A stretch of 64,000 bases of DNA from Gordoniibacillus kamchatkensis (GCF_000829455.1 NZ_JXAK01000024.1:1-64000); one strand, 5' to 3'; shown: positions 27,204 through 37,498, counted from the stretch's first letter. Translations and numbers: made by a program. The notes: generated by a model not told the origin, from the sequence alone.

Positions 27204-29160
27204 TGAAGGAAATTAAAACGAGGATTGTTGTGAAAGACATCAAACGTTTGTACCGATTCCAAAACATGTTGCATCGTGTAAAGCGTTCAAGCGCTCGTGC
27301 CAAGCGGCAGGTTGATCATGACAAGACGACTTCCCAATCTCCGGTTGAATATGCGCAGCGCCATTCCGCAGCGGCTATGAAAAAAACGATACGTGTCCAA
27401 ATGGGGATGACTCTGCGTATCAACAAGAGATTGATCCGGCACATTTTAAAAAGGAAGCCGTTGCCAGATGGTGATTCTGTCACAAGTCAGAGCCCAATTG
27501 ATGTTAATGCGGAGTCTTCGATTGCGCGTACACCGCGACTTGCCCGTAGCATACGTCTCCGTAAGCCGGTTGATGGAAAATACGTCTTGTCTTCTGGCTC
27601 GCATTCAGGAAAACAACGATTTATACGGAGCCGGGTCAATGCCCGGCTTCTGCATCGTTCTCGAACAGTCAGCTTTCCTGAGCGGATGCAGAAAAGGGAT
27701 ATCGGCCCTCTAAAACCGGTCGGGAAGAAGGAAACATTCTCCGCCGCGGTATCTCGTTCAGCAAATGGACGCGTGAAACCGTTGACCCGAGTCCCCTCTG
27801 CTATATCAAAACAATCAGGTCATACGATCAAACGGAAAGTACGAAATTTCAAGACATTATCGCCATTTGTAAAAAATGGGCATCGGCTAGAGCACGCTAA
27901 CAATCATTCGGATGCTCAAACTGAAGGGAAAATGAATGCCGTCAAGGAAGCACAGCGGGCTACGCAGATGGCGATGTCTGCCCGCCGGTCCGTTCAAACC
28001 GCGCGAGCTGCCGCGAGATTGAATCGCCTTATCGTTAAAATGGTTGTAAGAGCCACCGCCCTGCTTGTCAAGGGATTGACGGCGCTTTTGGGGATCAGCG
28101 GTTCGGTAATTGTAGTTTTGTGCATTGTCATGGCGAGTGCCGCCGTCATTTCCTCTCCTTTCGGTATCTTTGTGTCCGGTGAAAATACGGATGCCGATGT
28201 AAAGCCGCTTACCCGAATCGTTCAGGAAATAGAGGATGAATTTGCCGCCCGACTGGTAGATATACAGCAATCCGCTGGCAATGTAGACCGGGTGGAATAT
28301 CATTATCCCGGCAGCGCGGACAATACGCGAATCGATAACTGGATGGACATTATCGCCGTCTTTGCCGTGAAAACCGTCACGGATGCGGAAAACGGAATGG
28401 ATGTGGCTACGCTTGATGCAACAAGAATCGGTATCATTCGATCGGTATTTTGGGATATGAATTCGCTGGAATCTCGTGTTGAAACGATAGAACATAAGGA
28501 AACGGTTACGGTCGAACATGAGGACAGGAGTACCAGCGAAGAGACGATTACCCGATATGAGCGCATCTTGCATATTACGGTCACTAGCCATACTGCGGAG
28601 CAACAGGCAGATATATACCGCTTTACAAATGAACAGATGGAATTAATGAAGGAGATGCTGTCCGAGGAGTTCCGCCCGCTTATGTTTGCGATACTTGGTA
28701 AAGATGCGGATATTGCTTGACGCCGGAGCAGCTTGATTTGGTTCAACAGCAATTGCCCGAAGGCGAACGGGGCAGTGAAGCCGTCAAGTTGGCGCTGACT
28801 CGTCTGGGAGATCCGTACAGCCAACCGAAGGCCGGTCAGGACCACTATACGGATTGCAGCTATCTCGTCCAATGGGTTTATCGTCAGCTGGGCATCAGCT
28901 TGCCGCGAACCGCCGCGGAGCAGGCCAGGTTTTGCGCGGAAAATGGCCTGACCGTAAGCGCGGCGGATTTGGTTCCGGGCGACCTTGTGTTTTGGAGCTA
29001 CGAGAGTAATGGCAGATTTATGGATATTACTCATGTTGGGATTTATGCGGGTGATGGCAAAGTTGTAGATGCTTCCTCCACTCGGGGACAAGTGGTATAC
29101 CGGAATCTGTTCGACACGGATAAGCAGGTGCTTTTTGGCAGACCTGCGATTCAAGTGTAG
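27204..29160 (+). pseudogene. NlpC/P60 peptidoglycan hydrolase of the conjugation module (CD1108-like), frameshifted
   Basis: The ATG at 27204 begins MKEIKTRIVVKDIK, the hallmark start of a Firmicutes ICE protein. A long basic variable region follows, then one membrane segment (about 28090-28170, LLGISGSVIVVLCIVMASAA), then an extracellular domain, and finally an NlpC/P60 endopeptidase domain with the catalytic Cys in DCSYLVQW and His in ITHVGIY. The first frame stops at 28720. The hydrolase part is in the other frame (TTG at 28717, TPEQLDLVQQQ) and ends at 29160. The family is normally one chain that opens the cell wall for the mating channel, so a single indel, or coupled re-initiation at the TTG, separates the two halves. 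Confidence 0.8.
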
Positions 29161-29531
29161 CGAATATATCATGGTGTACTCACAGAAATTTTAGATAATC
29201 TGCTAAATAGATGGATAATTGCGGCTATGAGGTGCAGCTTGCACAGAAGTAGACAATATTGTAAAACCTAATATCACTCTCATTATTTGGTTTGTTGATT
29301 TTTGAAGTGATTGAGAAGGATTAGATAATTATTTGTCGAATTTCGAATAACAAAGACGTTGTCCTACACTTAGATGGGAAGTAGATTACCCCAAAAACGT
29401 GTAACAAACTAAACGTGACGGTAAAATCGACACATTCTTGCGATATTTTTTTACTGTTACTAATGTCGCAGTTACATAAGTTACAGTTTTATTCGTTACC
29501 ATGCTTAAATGAAAGACGGTGAGCAAATCGG
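29161..29531 (+). promoter_or_regulatory. Intergenic region with GTTAC direct repeats upstream of the DGQHR operon
   Basis: No gene is seen in these 370 bases. Just before the operon, GTTAC occurs at 29456, 29471, 29480 and 29495, spaced 15, 9 and 15 bases, and its complement GTAAC is at 29401. The regular spacing suggests operator sites for a regulator. The start codon at 29532 is preceded by weak GGTGAG. Confidence 0.5.
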
Positions 29532-30521
29532 ATGAAAGAGGTTGTTATCGAAGTTGTTAAAAATGTTCAAAAGGATCAGACAATATTTATAGGGTATTTA
29601 ACCAAAGAGCAGGCACGACAACTCACATTTTCTGATCATTTTCCACCGCAAGAAGGTAGAATCGGATACCAACGTCCCGCCGACATGAAACGAGCGAAGG
29701 CCTTTGCAAAATATGTTAGTGAAAAGCCTACAGGATTTGTTACTCCCATTTTGTTGAATGCACGGGATGACTGTTCTTTCATTCCACATAACGATTTTGG
29801 ATATGGAAGGCTCCACTTGCCTGTAAAATCCTGCCTTTCCATTATAGATGGACAACATCGTGTTCTTGGTTTGATGGATTGTCAGTATACGAACTTACCG
29901 ATTCCATTTATGCTATTCCAAAATCTCGACCTAGATGCAGAACAGGAATTGTTCATCACAATTAATAGAGAACAAAAGAAAGTCAATATGAGCCATGTCT
30001 GGTTTAATGATCGTAAAAATGATGAACTCTCACAACTGGTTGTTAAGTTGGAATCGGAGGTTGGTAGTCCGTGGTATCAGAAAGTGAATCTTAATGGTGT
30101 CCGTGGGGCTAAAAGAGCAGTAAGCTTAGATTCCCTAAGAGGTTCCTTAATTGAGTTATTTCAATCAGGTGAAATTAAAGCCCTGAGTTTTAACCAAAAG
30201 TATGAGATTGCTACAGGGTATTGGAATATTGTATCTGAGGTATGGCCAGATGCTTGGCAAGCAACTAAAAATTCGCTAATCAAAAAAACGATGGGTACCC
30301 TTGCATTAAGCAAACTAGGCGGCTTCTTAGTTGTAGAATGTCTTAACCGTAAAACTAAGGAACTTGATCTAGTTAAATTAAAAAACTTGTTATCACGCGC
30401 CAGCCACATCAATTGGATGAGTAATGGAGAGTTCAGTGGGATCTCCGGGCGCAAAGGTGCCGATGTAGTCAAAAATAAACTAGATGAAATCATATTCTCT
30501 AAAGTTGAGGCCACCTCATGA
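29532..30521 (+). CDS. DGQHR-domain protein (DndB/DpdB-like)
   Basis: The 329-residue protein carries the diagnostic IIDGQHRVLGL motif near residue 110, a preceding arginine-rich strand (RIGYQRPADMKRAKAFAKYV) and the FITINREQKKVN motif. DGQHR proteins include DndB, regulator of phosphorothioate DNA modification, and DpdB of the 7-deazaguanine DNA modification islands, and belong to the ParB-like fold. Here none of the other dnd or dpd genes is present. It is the first gene of a five-gene operon, overlapping the next by 4 bp (ATGA). Role unknown; DNA binding, NTP binding or regulation of the operon are plausible. Confidence 0.85.
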   Translation: MKEVVIEVVKNVQKDQTIFIGYLTKEQARQLTFSDHFPPQEGRIGYQRPADMKRAKAFAKYVSEKPTGFVTPILLNARDDCSFIPHNDFGYGRLHLPVKSCLSIIDGQHRVLGLMDCQYTNLPIPFMLFQNLDLDAEQELFITINREQKKVNMSHVWFNDRKNDELSQLVVKLESEVGSPWYQKVNLNGVRGAKRAVSLDSLRGSLIELFQSGEIKALSFNQKYEIATGYWNIVSEVWPDAWQATKNSLIKKTMGTLALSKLGGFLVVECLNRKTKELDLVKLKNLLSRASHINWMSNGEFSGISGRKGADVVKNKLDEIIFSKVEATS

Positions 30522-31462
30522 AGTTTAAACGAATTTGGAGAGGGATGTTCCCAAAGTACTGGGATGTAACCATGTGGGCTATCTTGCTGCAGCAGCATGT
30601 AGTATTTTGCCATCGAAACGAAAATACGAATCGTCGTATAATCATGAAGATAGAAATTGACAGTGGAGAGACAACAACTGTTCAAACCATATATAACAGC
30701 ATTCTTGGTTCGAGAAATAATATTGTATTTTTAGCGCGTATTTCTGACGCACGATCCCATTTGAAAATTGATCGCATCGGGGCGTTTGACGTTAATTACA
30801 TGAGTTTTCGTTGGGAGATAGATGAGGCTGTTATAGTTGAAAAATACAAGGTTCCAACAATTAATGAGTTTACAGGTGACTGGTGTACCATAGGGAACAA
30901 AAAAATTTATTTGAATGATGGTCGCTTATTGATAAATAGGAAATTGACGGATTGTTATTGGCCTGTTGATGAAAATCTGTCGTTGGTTCAAAAAAATGAT
31001 GTATTAGCTTGTGTGGATTCGAACGGGATTACAATATGGGAATATCAAGGTTACTTTGGAAGCCACTTTCAAGGGACATTCGGAGAGCAACTGATTTTCT
31101 TTACACCGCTGAATGAACTGGTTATTTTGAACAAATTAACTGGGGGGAAAATCGAAGAAATCTGTTTACTGCAAGCGCGGCTGACAACACGACGTATATT
31201 CGGAAATTTTGAAGTGTTCAATTCGCACTCATTCGAGAACACTACAATTGCAGATGGCGTAGTGAATGAGAACATTGTAGCGTGGATTGATGAAAATTAT
31301 GCGTTCAATATAACAAACAGACAGACAAAAACAGTTAAAACCTTCTCGTATCCTAATTCATCTATTCCATATTTATCACAAATAAACAAAGAAGAATTGT
31401 TGATATTTGAGTTAGAGAACGAGGATTATGGAAGTTTAGTGATCGGCACATTGGAGGAATAA
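30518..31462 (+). CDS. Hypothetical protein, beta-propeller-like
   Basis: The 314-residue protein starts at an ATG overlapping the upstream stop (a second candidate start is at 30644, MKIEIDSGE). From that point it is a run of short beta strands with repeated patterns such as WCTIGNKKIYLNDGRLLI, VLACVDSNGITIWEYQG and LVILNKLTGGKIEEI, resembling WD40/PQQ propeller blades. There is no signal peptide or membrane segment. No family is recognised. It could be the recognition or scaffold subunit of the system encoded here. Confidence 0.6.
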   Translation: MKFKRIWRGMFPKYWDVTMWAILLQQHVVFCHRNENTNRRIIMKIEIDSGETTTVQTIYNSILGSRNNIVFLARISDARSHLKIDRIGAFDVNYMSFRWEIDEAVIVEKYKVPTINEFTGDWCTIGNKKIYLNDGRLLINRKLTDCYWPVDENLSLVQKNDVLACVDSNGITIWEYQGYFGSHFQGTFGEQLIFFTPLNELVILNKLTGGKIEEICLLQARLTTRRIFGNFEVFNSHSFENTTIADGVVNENIVAWIDENYAFNITNRQTKTVKTFSYPNSSIPYLSQINKEELLIFELENEDYGSLVIGTLEE

Positions 31463-31465
31463 TGT

Positions 31466-33457
31466 ATGGAGCAAGTTGTATTAGATCAAAACAATATGAA
31501 GGCTTTAAGATTTGGCGGAATAAGTCCGGATGTTTTACGAGAACTTTCGGGTGTGTATCAACCATTTGTAAAAGCTGTAAAAGAAATAATATCCAATTCG
31601 TATGATGCTGATGCAGAAGTAGTTGAACTTGAGTTTGGGACTGATTTTGAATCTTTAACGATTACGGATGATGGTAATGGTATGGGACCAATTGAGTTTA
31701 TTCGAGATTATATTCGAATTGGAAAAAGCTATCGGAAGAGCGAACTTACAGCTATAAAAGGTAGGCCAAGAATTGGCGGAAAAGGGATCGGTTTTCTTGC
31801 TCCTGCTCGTTATTGTGAAATGATAGAAGTGAAGACAAAAAAGAAAGCAACCTATGAAGACAAAGTTCAATTTGAGCTGAGCGGAGTTAAAGAGATTGAT
31901 GTTGAGCATATATTTCTGTACGGTCATGAGAATGAAGCTGTTCTAAATTGTATTGAAATAAAAAGGGTAACGGATGAGTATGGGAACGAAGTTCCAACGC
32001 AAATTGATGGATTCAAAATTAAATTCGAACAACTAACTTATCATAAATGTGATATTTGGTATGTTTATGATGCTTCTGATTTTGAACTTACTGCAAAAAT
32101 TAATTTCAATAAACTGTTTTCATTAGAACCAAGTAAGAGTCTAGAGCAGATAGACAACTTTTGCGAAATAACGATTGAAACTGTAACTGGGCAGAAGAAG
32201 CATCAATCTTACACACAAATTAAACTCCATAACATAAAGGAGTTTGTACGAAATGATCTTAAGGACGAGGGAAAAAAGGGGGCTCGGAATGTAGCAAGTC
32301 TAAGTGGCTTTGACCAGTTTGAATGGAATCTTAGCAGAATTATTCCAGTTAATGCAAAGATACATGAGAACATACCGTCCGAGTTAAGAGATTATATTCG
32401 AGATGAAATAGACAGAGCTAAAGATTCAATTCCCATTAATATCTTTATAAAAAATGATGAAAGTAAAGAAGCACTTGAACGACGTATCATTAAACCCGTT
32501 ACAAAGCTCGATTTCCAGCATGATAAAGATATTGTGAAAAAATTAGAGCTTTTCGATGAAAATAACAAGATGTTTGCCAAAGGTTTTTTAGTGGGGCAAT
32601 CTTCTCTTATTTTGCCAGCGGAATTAAGAGGAATACTAATCCGGGTTAAAGGAGTTGCCGTTGGAGAGCCTACCTTTTTTGGTTTTGATCAAATATTATC
32701 CGGGTCTTCGAAAGTGGCACTTACACAGATTTCGGGTGAGATTAATATTTTTACTGGGATAGATGCGGTTGAGGATATCAATCCTGGCAGAGATGGTTTT
32801 TATAAAGAAAGTAAAGTGTACAATCTGGTGAAAAAGCAAGTTGTCGGTGAATATCCGGATCGTGTAACGGGAGTTATAAAGGAACTAATTGACGCCATTA
32901 TAGCACGAAGCGATATCAATGCAAGCTTAGTAAATTTTCAGAAGAAGTATCAGTCATACCGGGATACGATATTAGAAGCGAGTCAAGTAATTGCCAATCT
33001 TGCTATAGAGAATCCAGAAGTGGAAGATGCCTTCTATGAGTCAACAGATATGAGTGACTTAAAACTCTGTCCTTCTGTACTCCCGAAGGCAGAAGGTAAA
33101 TTGTCTTCCTTCTCTGTTTATGAAGTAGAAGACCTAGAGGATGGGGAAAACGGTTATAAAGTAAATTACGAAACCAAAGAGTTGTTTCTTGATAAGAACG
33201 CTGATATATGGAAGCGAAACATCAATATAGGTCGACAAAATTTCGATATCGAATTAAAACAAGGGAATAAGAAAAATGTTAAGATGTTTTGTCAAGTGAA
33301 TCCCACTACACGAAAAATTTATATCAATTGGGATCATCCTATTCGAACTTCAATGGGGGACACTCAATTTATTAAACACTGTTTGGCAACCATTGCTTCT
33401 AATTTACCGCAAGATCAATTAGATACTTACGTCAGCTTAATGACGAGCAAAGTATAA
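31466..33457 (+). CDS. GHKL-type (Hsp90/MORC-like) ATPase
   Basis: The 663-residue protein opens with a Bergerat ATP-binding fold: N box EIISNSYDADA near residue 42, G1 box ITDDGNGMG near 67, and G2 box GGKGIGFLAPARY near 103. A transducer-like domain follows (residues 200-400) and a C-terminal region ends in a helical segment. ATPases of this layout act as ATP-driven clamps in Hsp90, MutL and MORC proteins and recur in phage-defence operons. It starts 4 bp after the propeller-like gene and ends 5 bp before the next. The partner proteins suggest it gates or remodels a complex with the radical-SAM pair (inference). Confidence 0.85.
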   Translation: MEQVVLDQNNMKALRFGGISPDVLRELSGVYQPFVKAVKEIISNSYDADAEVVELEFGTDFESLTITDDGNGMGPIEFIRDYIRIGKSYRKSELTAIKGRPRIGGKGIGFLAPARYCEMIEVKTKKKATYEDKVQFELSGVKEIDVEHIFLYGHENEAVLNCIEIKRVTDEYGNEVPTQIDGFKIKFEQLTYHKCDIWYVYDASDFELTAKINFNKLFSLEPSKSLEQIDNFCEITIETVTGQKKHQSYTQIKLHNIKEFVRNDLKDEGKKGARNVASLSGFDQFEWNLSRIIPVNAKIHENIPSELRDYIRDEIDRAKDSIPINIFIKNDESKEALERRIIKPVTKLDFQHDKDIVKKLELFDENNKMFAKGFLVGQSSLILPAELRGILIRVKGVAVGEPTFFGFDQILSGSSKVALTQISGEINIFTGIDAVEDINPGRDGFYKESKVYNLVKKQVVGEYPDRVTGVIKELIDAIIARSDINASLVNFQKKYQSYRDTILEASQVIANLAIENPEVEDAFYESTDMSDLKLCPSVLPKAEGKLSSFSVYEVEDLEDGENGYKVNYETKELFLDKNADIWKRNINIGRQNFDIELKQGNKKNVKMFCQVNPTTRKIYINWDHPIRTSMGDTQFIKHCLATIASNLPQDQLDTYVSLMTSKV

Positions 33458-33461
33458 AGGT

Positions 33462-34793
33462 GTGTCGTCAATGGAATGTATCCCATCCCAATCATGGTTA
33501 CAAAAAATTACAAGTGAAGATAAGGTGTTACTAATTAACCCGCCAATTCAAGAGGTACGGTATGCTTGGATTCGCTGGAATCAGCCAACTGACTTATTAA
33601 TATTAAGTTCCAAGCTTAAAAATGAGGCAGGATGTAAGGTGGAGTTGCTCGACTTTATGTTACCTACGGAGTCGGGCAGAGTTCCTATGCGTGATTTGGC
33701 AAAAGCAAAAGAAGTTCGTACTAAAAATATTAAAACAACATATAAAGCACGAACTTATGGTTTACCATTAGAAGAAGCAACACAACAATTGACGTCCATC
33801 CTTCCTAATTGGACACCAACACATATTGTTATTACAACCATGACAACTTATTGGTTTGAAACGCTTCGCCCGGTTATATCATATATGAAAACGATCTGCC
33901 CTTCAGCGCAAGTGAGTATTATGGGAGCTTACCCTGTATATGAAACTGATCACGCGATGCGAATGAATGCAGATTATTTAATTACCGATTACTTTGATAC
34001 AGCAGAGTACTGTCCTGATTTCGAAGTGTACTCTGGGGAAATCACAAAGTTCTTACACAATGGGCGAACATTGCTATTTGGCGGATTGAGATTGAGCGAC
34101 AATTCAGCAAATGCCATTGAACAAATCAAGTCGTTAAGAAGACAAAATATAAGAGATTTCGTTTTTTTTGAAAGCAACATTTTCAGAGAAGATTGTAAGC
34201 CGCTGCTTGAAATGCTGACTGCGCTTGAGAAAGAAAAGCTGTCTATTAATTTGCACGGCCTTTGTGGACTGGAAATTAGGAATGCCACAGAAGGGATTTA
34301 TACTAAGATGCTGCAAGCGGGCTACCGTTCATTTTTTCTAGAATACGATTTAGATAATACTGAGCTTAACAAAGATAGCTATCGAAGAGCCTATCTGGAA
34401 CTAGTTAAACATAACAGTGGACGAATATCCTCAGGGAACTTGGCGGGCTTTATTATGATTGGCACTGCTGAAGATGAACTAGAAAGGCTGTTCAGGCACA
34501 CCTTGAATTTGCTTGAGATGTGTGGGTCGATAATCCCCAAGCCCTTCACTCCTACGATAAACAGTGAGAAGTATATAGAAGTAAAACAAAAGCATGGCCT
34601 AGACAAATTAACTCCGCATGTTTTCCCTCTCGCTGTAGATAATGGAATCACACGCGAAGAGTATATGGAGTTTTATCAGCATACCAGCTTTTTGAACGAA
34701 AAACGATTAGGGCAGTCATTTGATTTTTTTGATAATCATTACTGCTCAGTTGCCTTAAAAAGAAGTTTGGGAAAAAAGGGGATGATGATATGA
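33462..34793 (+). CDS. Radical-SAM-like protein lacking the Fe-S cysteines (pseudo-enzyme)
   Basis: The 443-residue sequence parallels the next gene: an N-terminal B12-binding-like half (VLLINPPIQEVRYAWIRWNQP matches ILINPPIYDTQYWARWSMP there; both share a Thr-Met-TYWW/F-E strand) and a C-terminal TIM-barrel-like half (LLFGGLRLSD..., GLCGLEIRN, GFIMIGTAEDELE). At the place where CxxxCxxC should occur there are no cysteines, so it cannot hold the radical-SAM cluster. Paired active and inactive paralogues often form heterodimers. The start is GTG 33462 or ATG 33471. It overlaps the next gene by ATGA. Confidence 0.75.
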   Translation: MSSMECIPSQSWLQKITSEDKVLLINPPIQEVRYAWIRWNQPTDLLILSSKLKNEAGCKVELLDFMLPTESGRVPMRDLAKAKEVRTKNIKTTYKARTYGLPLEEATQQLTSILPNWTPTHIVITTMTTYWFETLRPVISYMKTICPSAQVSIMGAYPVYETDHAMRMNADYLITDYFDTAEYCPDFEVYSGEITKFLHNGRTLLFGGLRLSDNSANAIEQIKSLRRQNIRDFVFFESNIFREDCKPLLEMLTALEKEKLSINLHGLCGLEIRNATEGIYTKMLQAGYRSFFLEYDLDNTELNKDSYRRAYLELVKHNSGRISSGNLAGFIMIGTAEDELERLFRHTLNLLEMCGSIIPKPFTPTINSEKYIEVKQKHGLDKLTPHVFPLAVDNGITREEYMEFYQHTSFLNEKRLGQSFDFFDNHYCSVALKRSLGKKGMMI

Positions 34794-36703
34794 CTATTAG
34801 TCGAAACAAATTGGCTATTCTCATCAACCCGCCAATATATGACACACAATATTGGGCTAGATGGAGTATGCCTCACGGGTTGTTAAAAATCGCCACATGG
34901 TTACGATATGAAGGATATGACTTAAAACTCTATGATTGTTTGAACCCTTATGGTGAGGGAAGTGGGATTCCAGAACGTGTGGCAGATTTCGAAAGTTATG
35001 ATGCCGTTCGCAAGCAGAAAAAAAGTGTAGTTGTTTTGGCTTCAACTGAGGAACGAGAAGAACAGATGTCTTATAAGTTGAAGCCTAACGAGAAGTGGAA
35101 ATATATATTTGGCTTGCCTCCACACGAGCTAGAAGACCAGTTAACTAATTACAAAAACAGCATCGCAAGAAAGAAATACAAAAGCGTAGAGTTTTGGATT
35201 ACTTCCATCATGACATATTGGTGGGAGAGTACACGAGATGTAATTGAGCTGGCTCTAAGAGTTTTTCCAGAGGCAAAAATTCGATTGGGAGGTATATATC
35301 CGACTTTGGCTCCGTGGCACGCGGAAAAAAAACTGGGAATTGATCCTCTCTTGATGAAAGGGGATAAACTTGATCTAAACGATGAAGCTCAAATGGACCG
35401 TCATCTTGTAATCTATAATGAAGTGCCAGCCGCGTCCAATCTAGACCTTGCTACAGACCTGTATGATGATAAAGAGAGGCCACCATATACTATTCTGACG
35501 ACTTCTAGGGGTTGTCCTCATATTTGCTCGTATTGTGCCTCCAACGTATTAAATGATGGAACAAAGGTCCGGACACGTACATTTGAAGATGTGATCGCGG
35601 AGATAAAAGATAAATTCAGAAAAAACACAAGAGTATTTTGTTTTTATGAAGATAATCTTTTAATGAAGATGCAAGAGTTTAAGCGGATTTTGAAGGCAGT
35701 ATTAGCAGATAAATCTTTACAGGGCATAAAGATTTATGCACCAGAAGGTATTGAAATTGGTGTTGCACTCAGTGATCGGAAAAGATATCTCTTAAAAATG
35801 CGATCTGATAAAAGTATTTTAGCTACATTATCGATTGAAACGGTAGAAGAACAAGATACATCAAGTGCCATCGATATTTATGAAGCTTTTAAGGAGAGTA
35901 AAAGACGAACCAAGAGAACGTTTATCAAGTTCGAGGAAGACTTAACGCACGGTGCTGTGGTGATAAAAGAGCAGACAGATGATCACATTGTATTAGTTGT
36001 AGGGGACGACGATAAGGTTGTTTTAAGAAAAGCAATAAAAGAAAATGGCCGAACCGACCTTATTTATGAAAACGAAGAACAAAGCTCATTAGGGTTGTAC
36101 TTAGTGGGAGTGCCGGAAATCGTATATTTAATGCGGTTAGCTGGCTTTGAAAAAATTTATTTACCGCTTGAGACGATTAAGAAGGAAACAAACGCTAGAT
36201 GGAATCGCTCTTGGAATAGTAACTTGTCTCGTTTTGAATCCTTGCTGGCTGCTCTTGAGGAAGTTGGATTCGATACCCGTAAGCAAAACATCAATGCTTT
36301 CGTTATGTTCGGATTGCCTGGTGAAGATCTCGAAGAAATATATGATACAGCCCTTTATGCATCTGAACGTGTAGGCTCTGTTATACCTATGTTGTTTACA
36401 CCCGTGCCTTCTACAGATGTATATGAACAGTACAGGCCGTATATAGAGGAACATCGTTTCGATTTGCACCACTTGAATGGAAAATTGTTTCCATTCTTTC
36501 CGATGCTGCGGGATCAAATGAAAATGAAGTATCCTGAGTACGAGATAGAGATTGCGGACTATGTCCGAGTAGAAAGTTTTATGCAACGGATTAATTCAAA
36601 AATTAATGGACAATCGGTTAATATTTATGCGGATACTAAAGTTGCATCAACTTTCAGACAGACATATAGTGAATATGAATCGTTTATTAAAGAATGGGTT
36701 TAA
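34790..36703 (+). CDS. B12-binding/radical-SAM protein with a central insertion
   Basis: The 637-residue protein has an N-terminal cobalamin-binding-like region (ILINPPIYDTQYWARWS, IRLGGIYPTLAPWHAEK), then the radical-SAM core with GCPHICSYCA at about residue 242, a perfect CxxxCxxC. About 110 residues of charged sequence (from about DRKRYLLKMRSDKS to LIYENEEQSS) are inserted in the barrel before it resumes with MRLAGFEKIYLPLETI and FVMFGLPGEDLEE. B12-radical-SAM enzymes usually methylate or rearrange carbon centres, so modification of DNA, RNA, protein or a small signal is possible. The substrate is unknown. It is the last gene of the operon, followed directly by a terminator. Confidence 0.85.
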   Translation: MTISRNKLAILINPPIYDTQYWARWSMPHGLLKIATWLRYEGYDLKLYDCLNPYGEGSGIPERVADFESYDAVRKQKKSVVVLASTEEREEQMSYKLKPNEKWKYIFGLPPHELEDQLTNYKNSIARKKYKSVEFWITSIMTYWWESTRDVIELALRVFPEAKIRLGGIYPTLAPWHAEKKLGIDPLLMKGDKLDLNDEAQMDRHLVIYNEVPAASNLDLATDLYDDKERPPYTILTTSRGCPHICSYCASNVLNDGTKVRTRTFEDVIAEIKDKFRKNTRVFCFYEDNLLMKMQEFKRILKAVLADKSLQGIKIYAPEGIEIGVALSDRKRYLLKMRSDKSILATLSIETVEEQDTSSAIDIYEAFKESKRRTKRTFIKFEEDLTHGAVVIKEQTDDHIVLVVGDDDKVVLRKAIKENGRTDLIYENEEQSSLGLYLVGVPEIVYLMRLAGFEKIYLPLETIKKETNARWNRSWNSNLSRFESLLAALEEVGFDTRKQNINAFVMFGLPGEDLEEIYDTALYASERVGSVIPMLFTPVPSTDVYEQYRPYIEEHRFDLHHLNGKLFPFFPMLRDQMKMKYPEYEIEIADYVRVESFMQRINSKINGQSVNIYADTKVASTFRQTYSEYESFIKEWV

Positions 36704-36747
36704 AGGCTCATCGTGCCACTGTTTTACAGTGGGCGATGAGCCTTTAA
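36702..36747 (+). terminator. Rho-independent terminator of the DGQHR/radical-SAM operon
   Basis: AAAGGCTCATCG pairs with CGATGAGCCTTT, and inside it CCACTGT pairs with ACAGTGG around a short T loop, with one internal mismatch. It starts within the stop codon of the radical-SAM gene and ends in TTTAAT. Confidence 0.8.
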
Positions 36748-37308
36748 TATTTAGACTGGAGGATTTTGCATATTGTTGTCGAAGTGAAGTAATGTAAGGT
36801 ATACGACATTGAACCACACTATGCATAGTCGCTTAGCCAAGGCGCTTTTGAGGAATATACTCTATATGGTGGCACAAGAAGTCAAGACAATTTTTTCAAT
36901 TTTCAAGGTGCGAAATGCTTCACGAATTGTTTTGATGATGTACTTCTGGAGGGGCGCCTCCACTGTCTTTAGTCATCAGAAATTACTCCCAAAAATCGTC
37001 CTGCACTAAGGCTGAGAATTTCCAGCAGTGTAGATGCGGTTTACATAGAGTGGCGGGCATTATAGGCTTAATAGCCTCTGCGAAGCCCGTGGTTTCGCCC
37101 TTCGCAGTGAATCAGTCCATGTCAACCGCATTGTCGTTTTCCAGCTGCAGGCGATTTTTATGGATAACCTAACTTGATTTTTTGGGTAATTTCACTTGAT
37201 AAAATACATGCCCTCACCGAGAACTGGAAAATGAACGGTGTATGACGCTTAATGGAGTAGTCCACTGGTAGAGGACATAGCCCGAGCGAAGGCGCGGAAG
37301 TTTATCCT
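36748..37308. other. No supported gene; remnant DNA
   Basis: Only short frames without ribosome sites are present on either strand. The block separates two defence-like operons and borders an IS3 remnant, so it is probably mobile-element debris. Confidence 0.5.
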
Positions 37309-37420
37309 CATGTTGACCGCACCATGCGGTATATACGGGATGCTGGTGTCCGATAATCCAAAGACTGATGTAGCCGATAATGATTGTAGAATTCGAAGTA
37401 CCAATGTGCCGCGGCGCGCT
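37309..37420 (-). pseudogene. IS3-family transposase C-terminal scrap
   Basis: The minus strand encodes AAHWYFEFYNHYRLHQSLDY then RTPASRIYRM, the conserved integrase-core end of IS3-type (IS150-like) transposases. No other part of the element is seen. It lies just upstream of the NurA/HerA-like operon. Confidence 0.65.
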
Positions 37421-37498
37421 GAAAAAGTCTCTCAAAAGATGATATTGATGCTTTAAGGCATACCTGAATCATCGTATAGACTGAAAGGAGGAGTTCTT

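Noticed and set aside
29532-30521. A complete phosphorothioate (dnd) or 7-deazaguanine (dpd) modification system
   Set aside because: Only the DGQHR protein is shared; no DndCDE, DpdA or TGT-like gene is present in the window.
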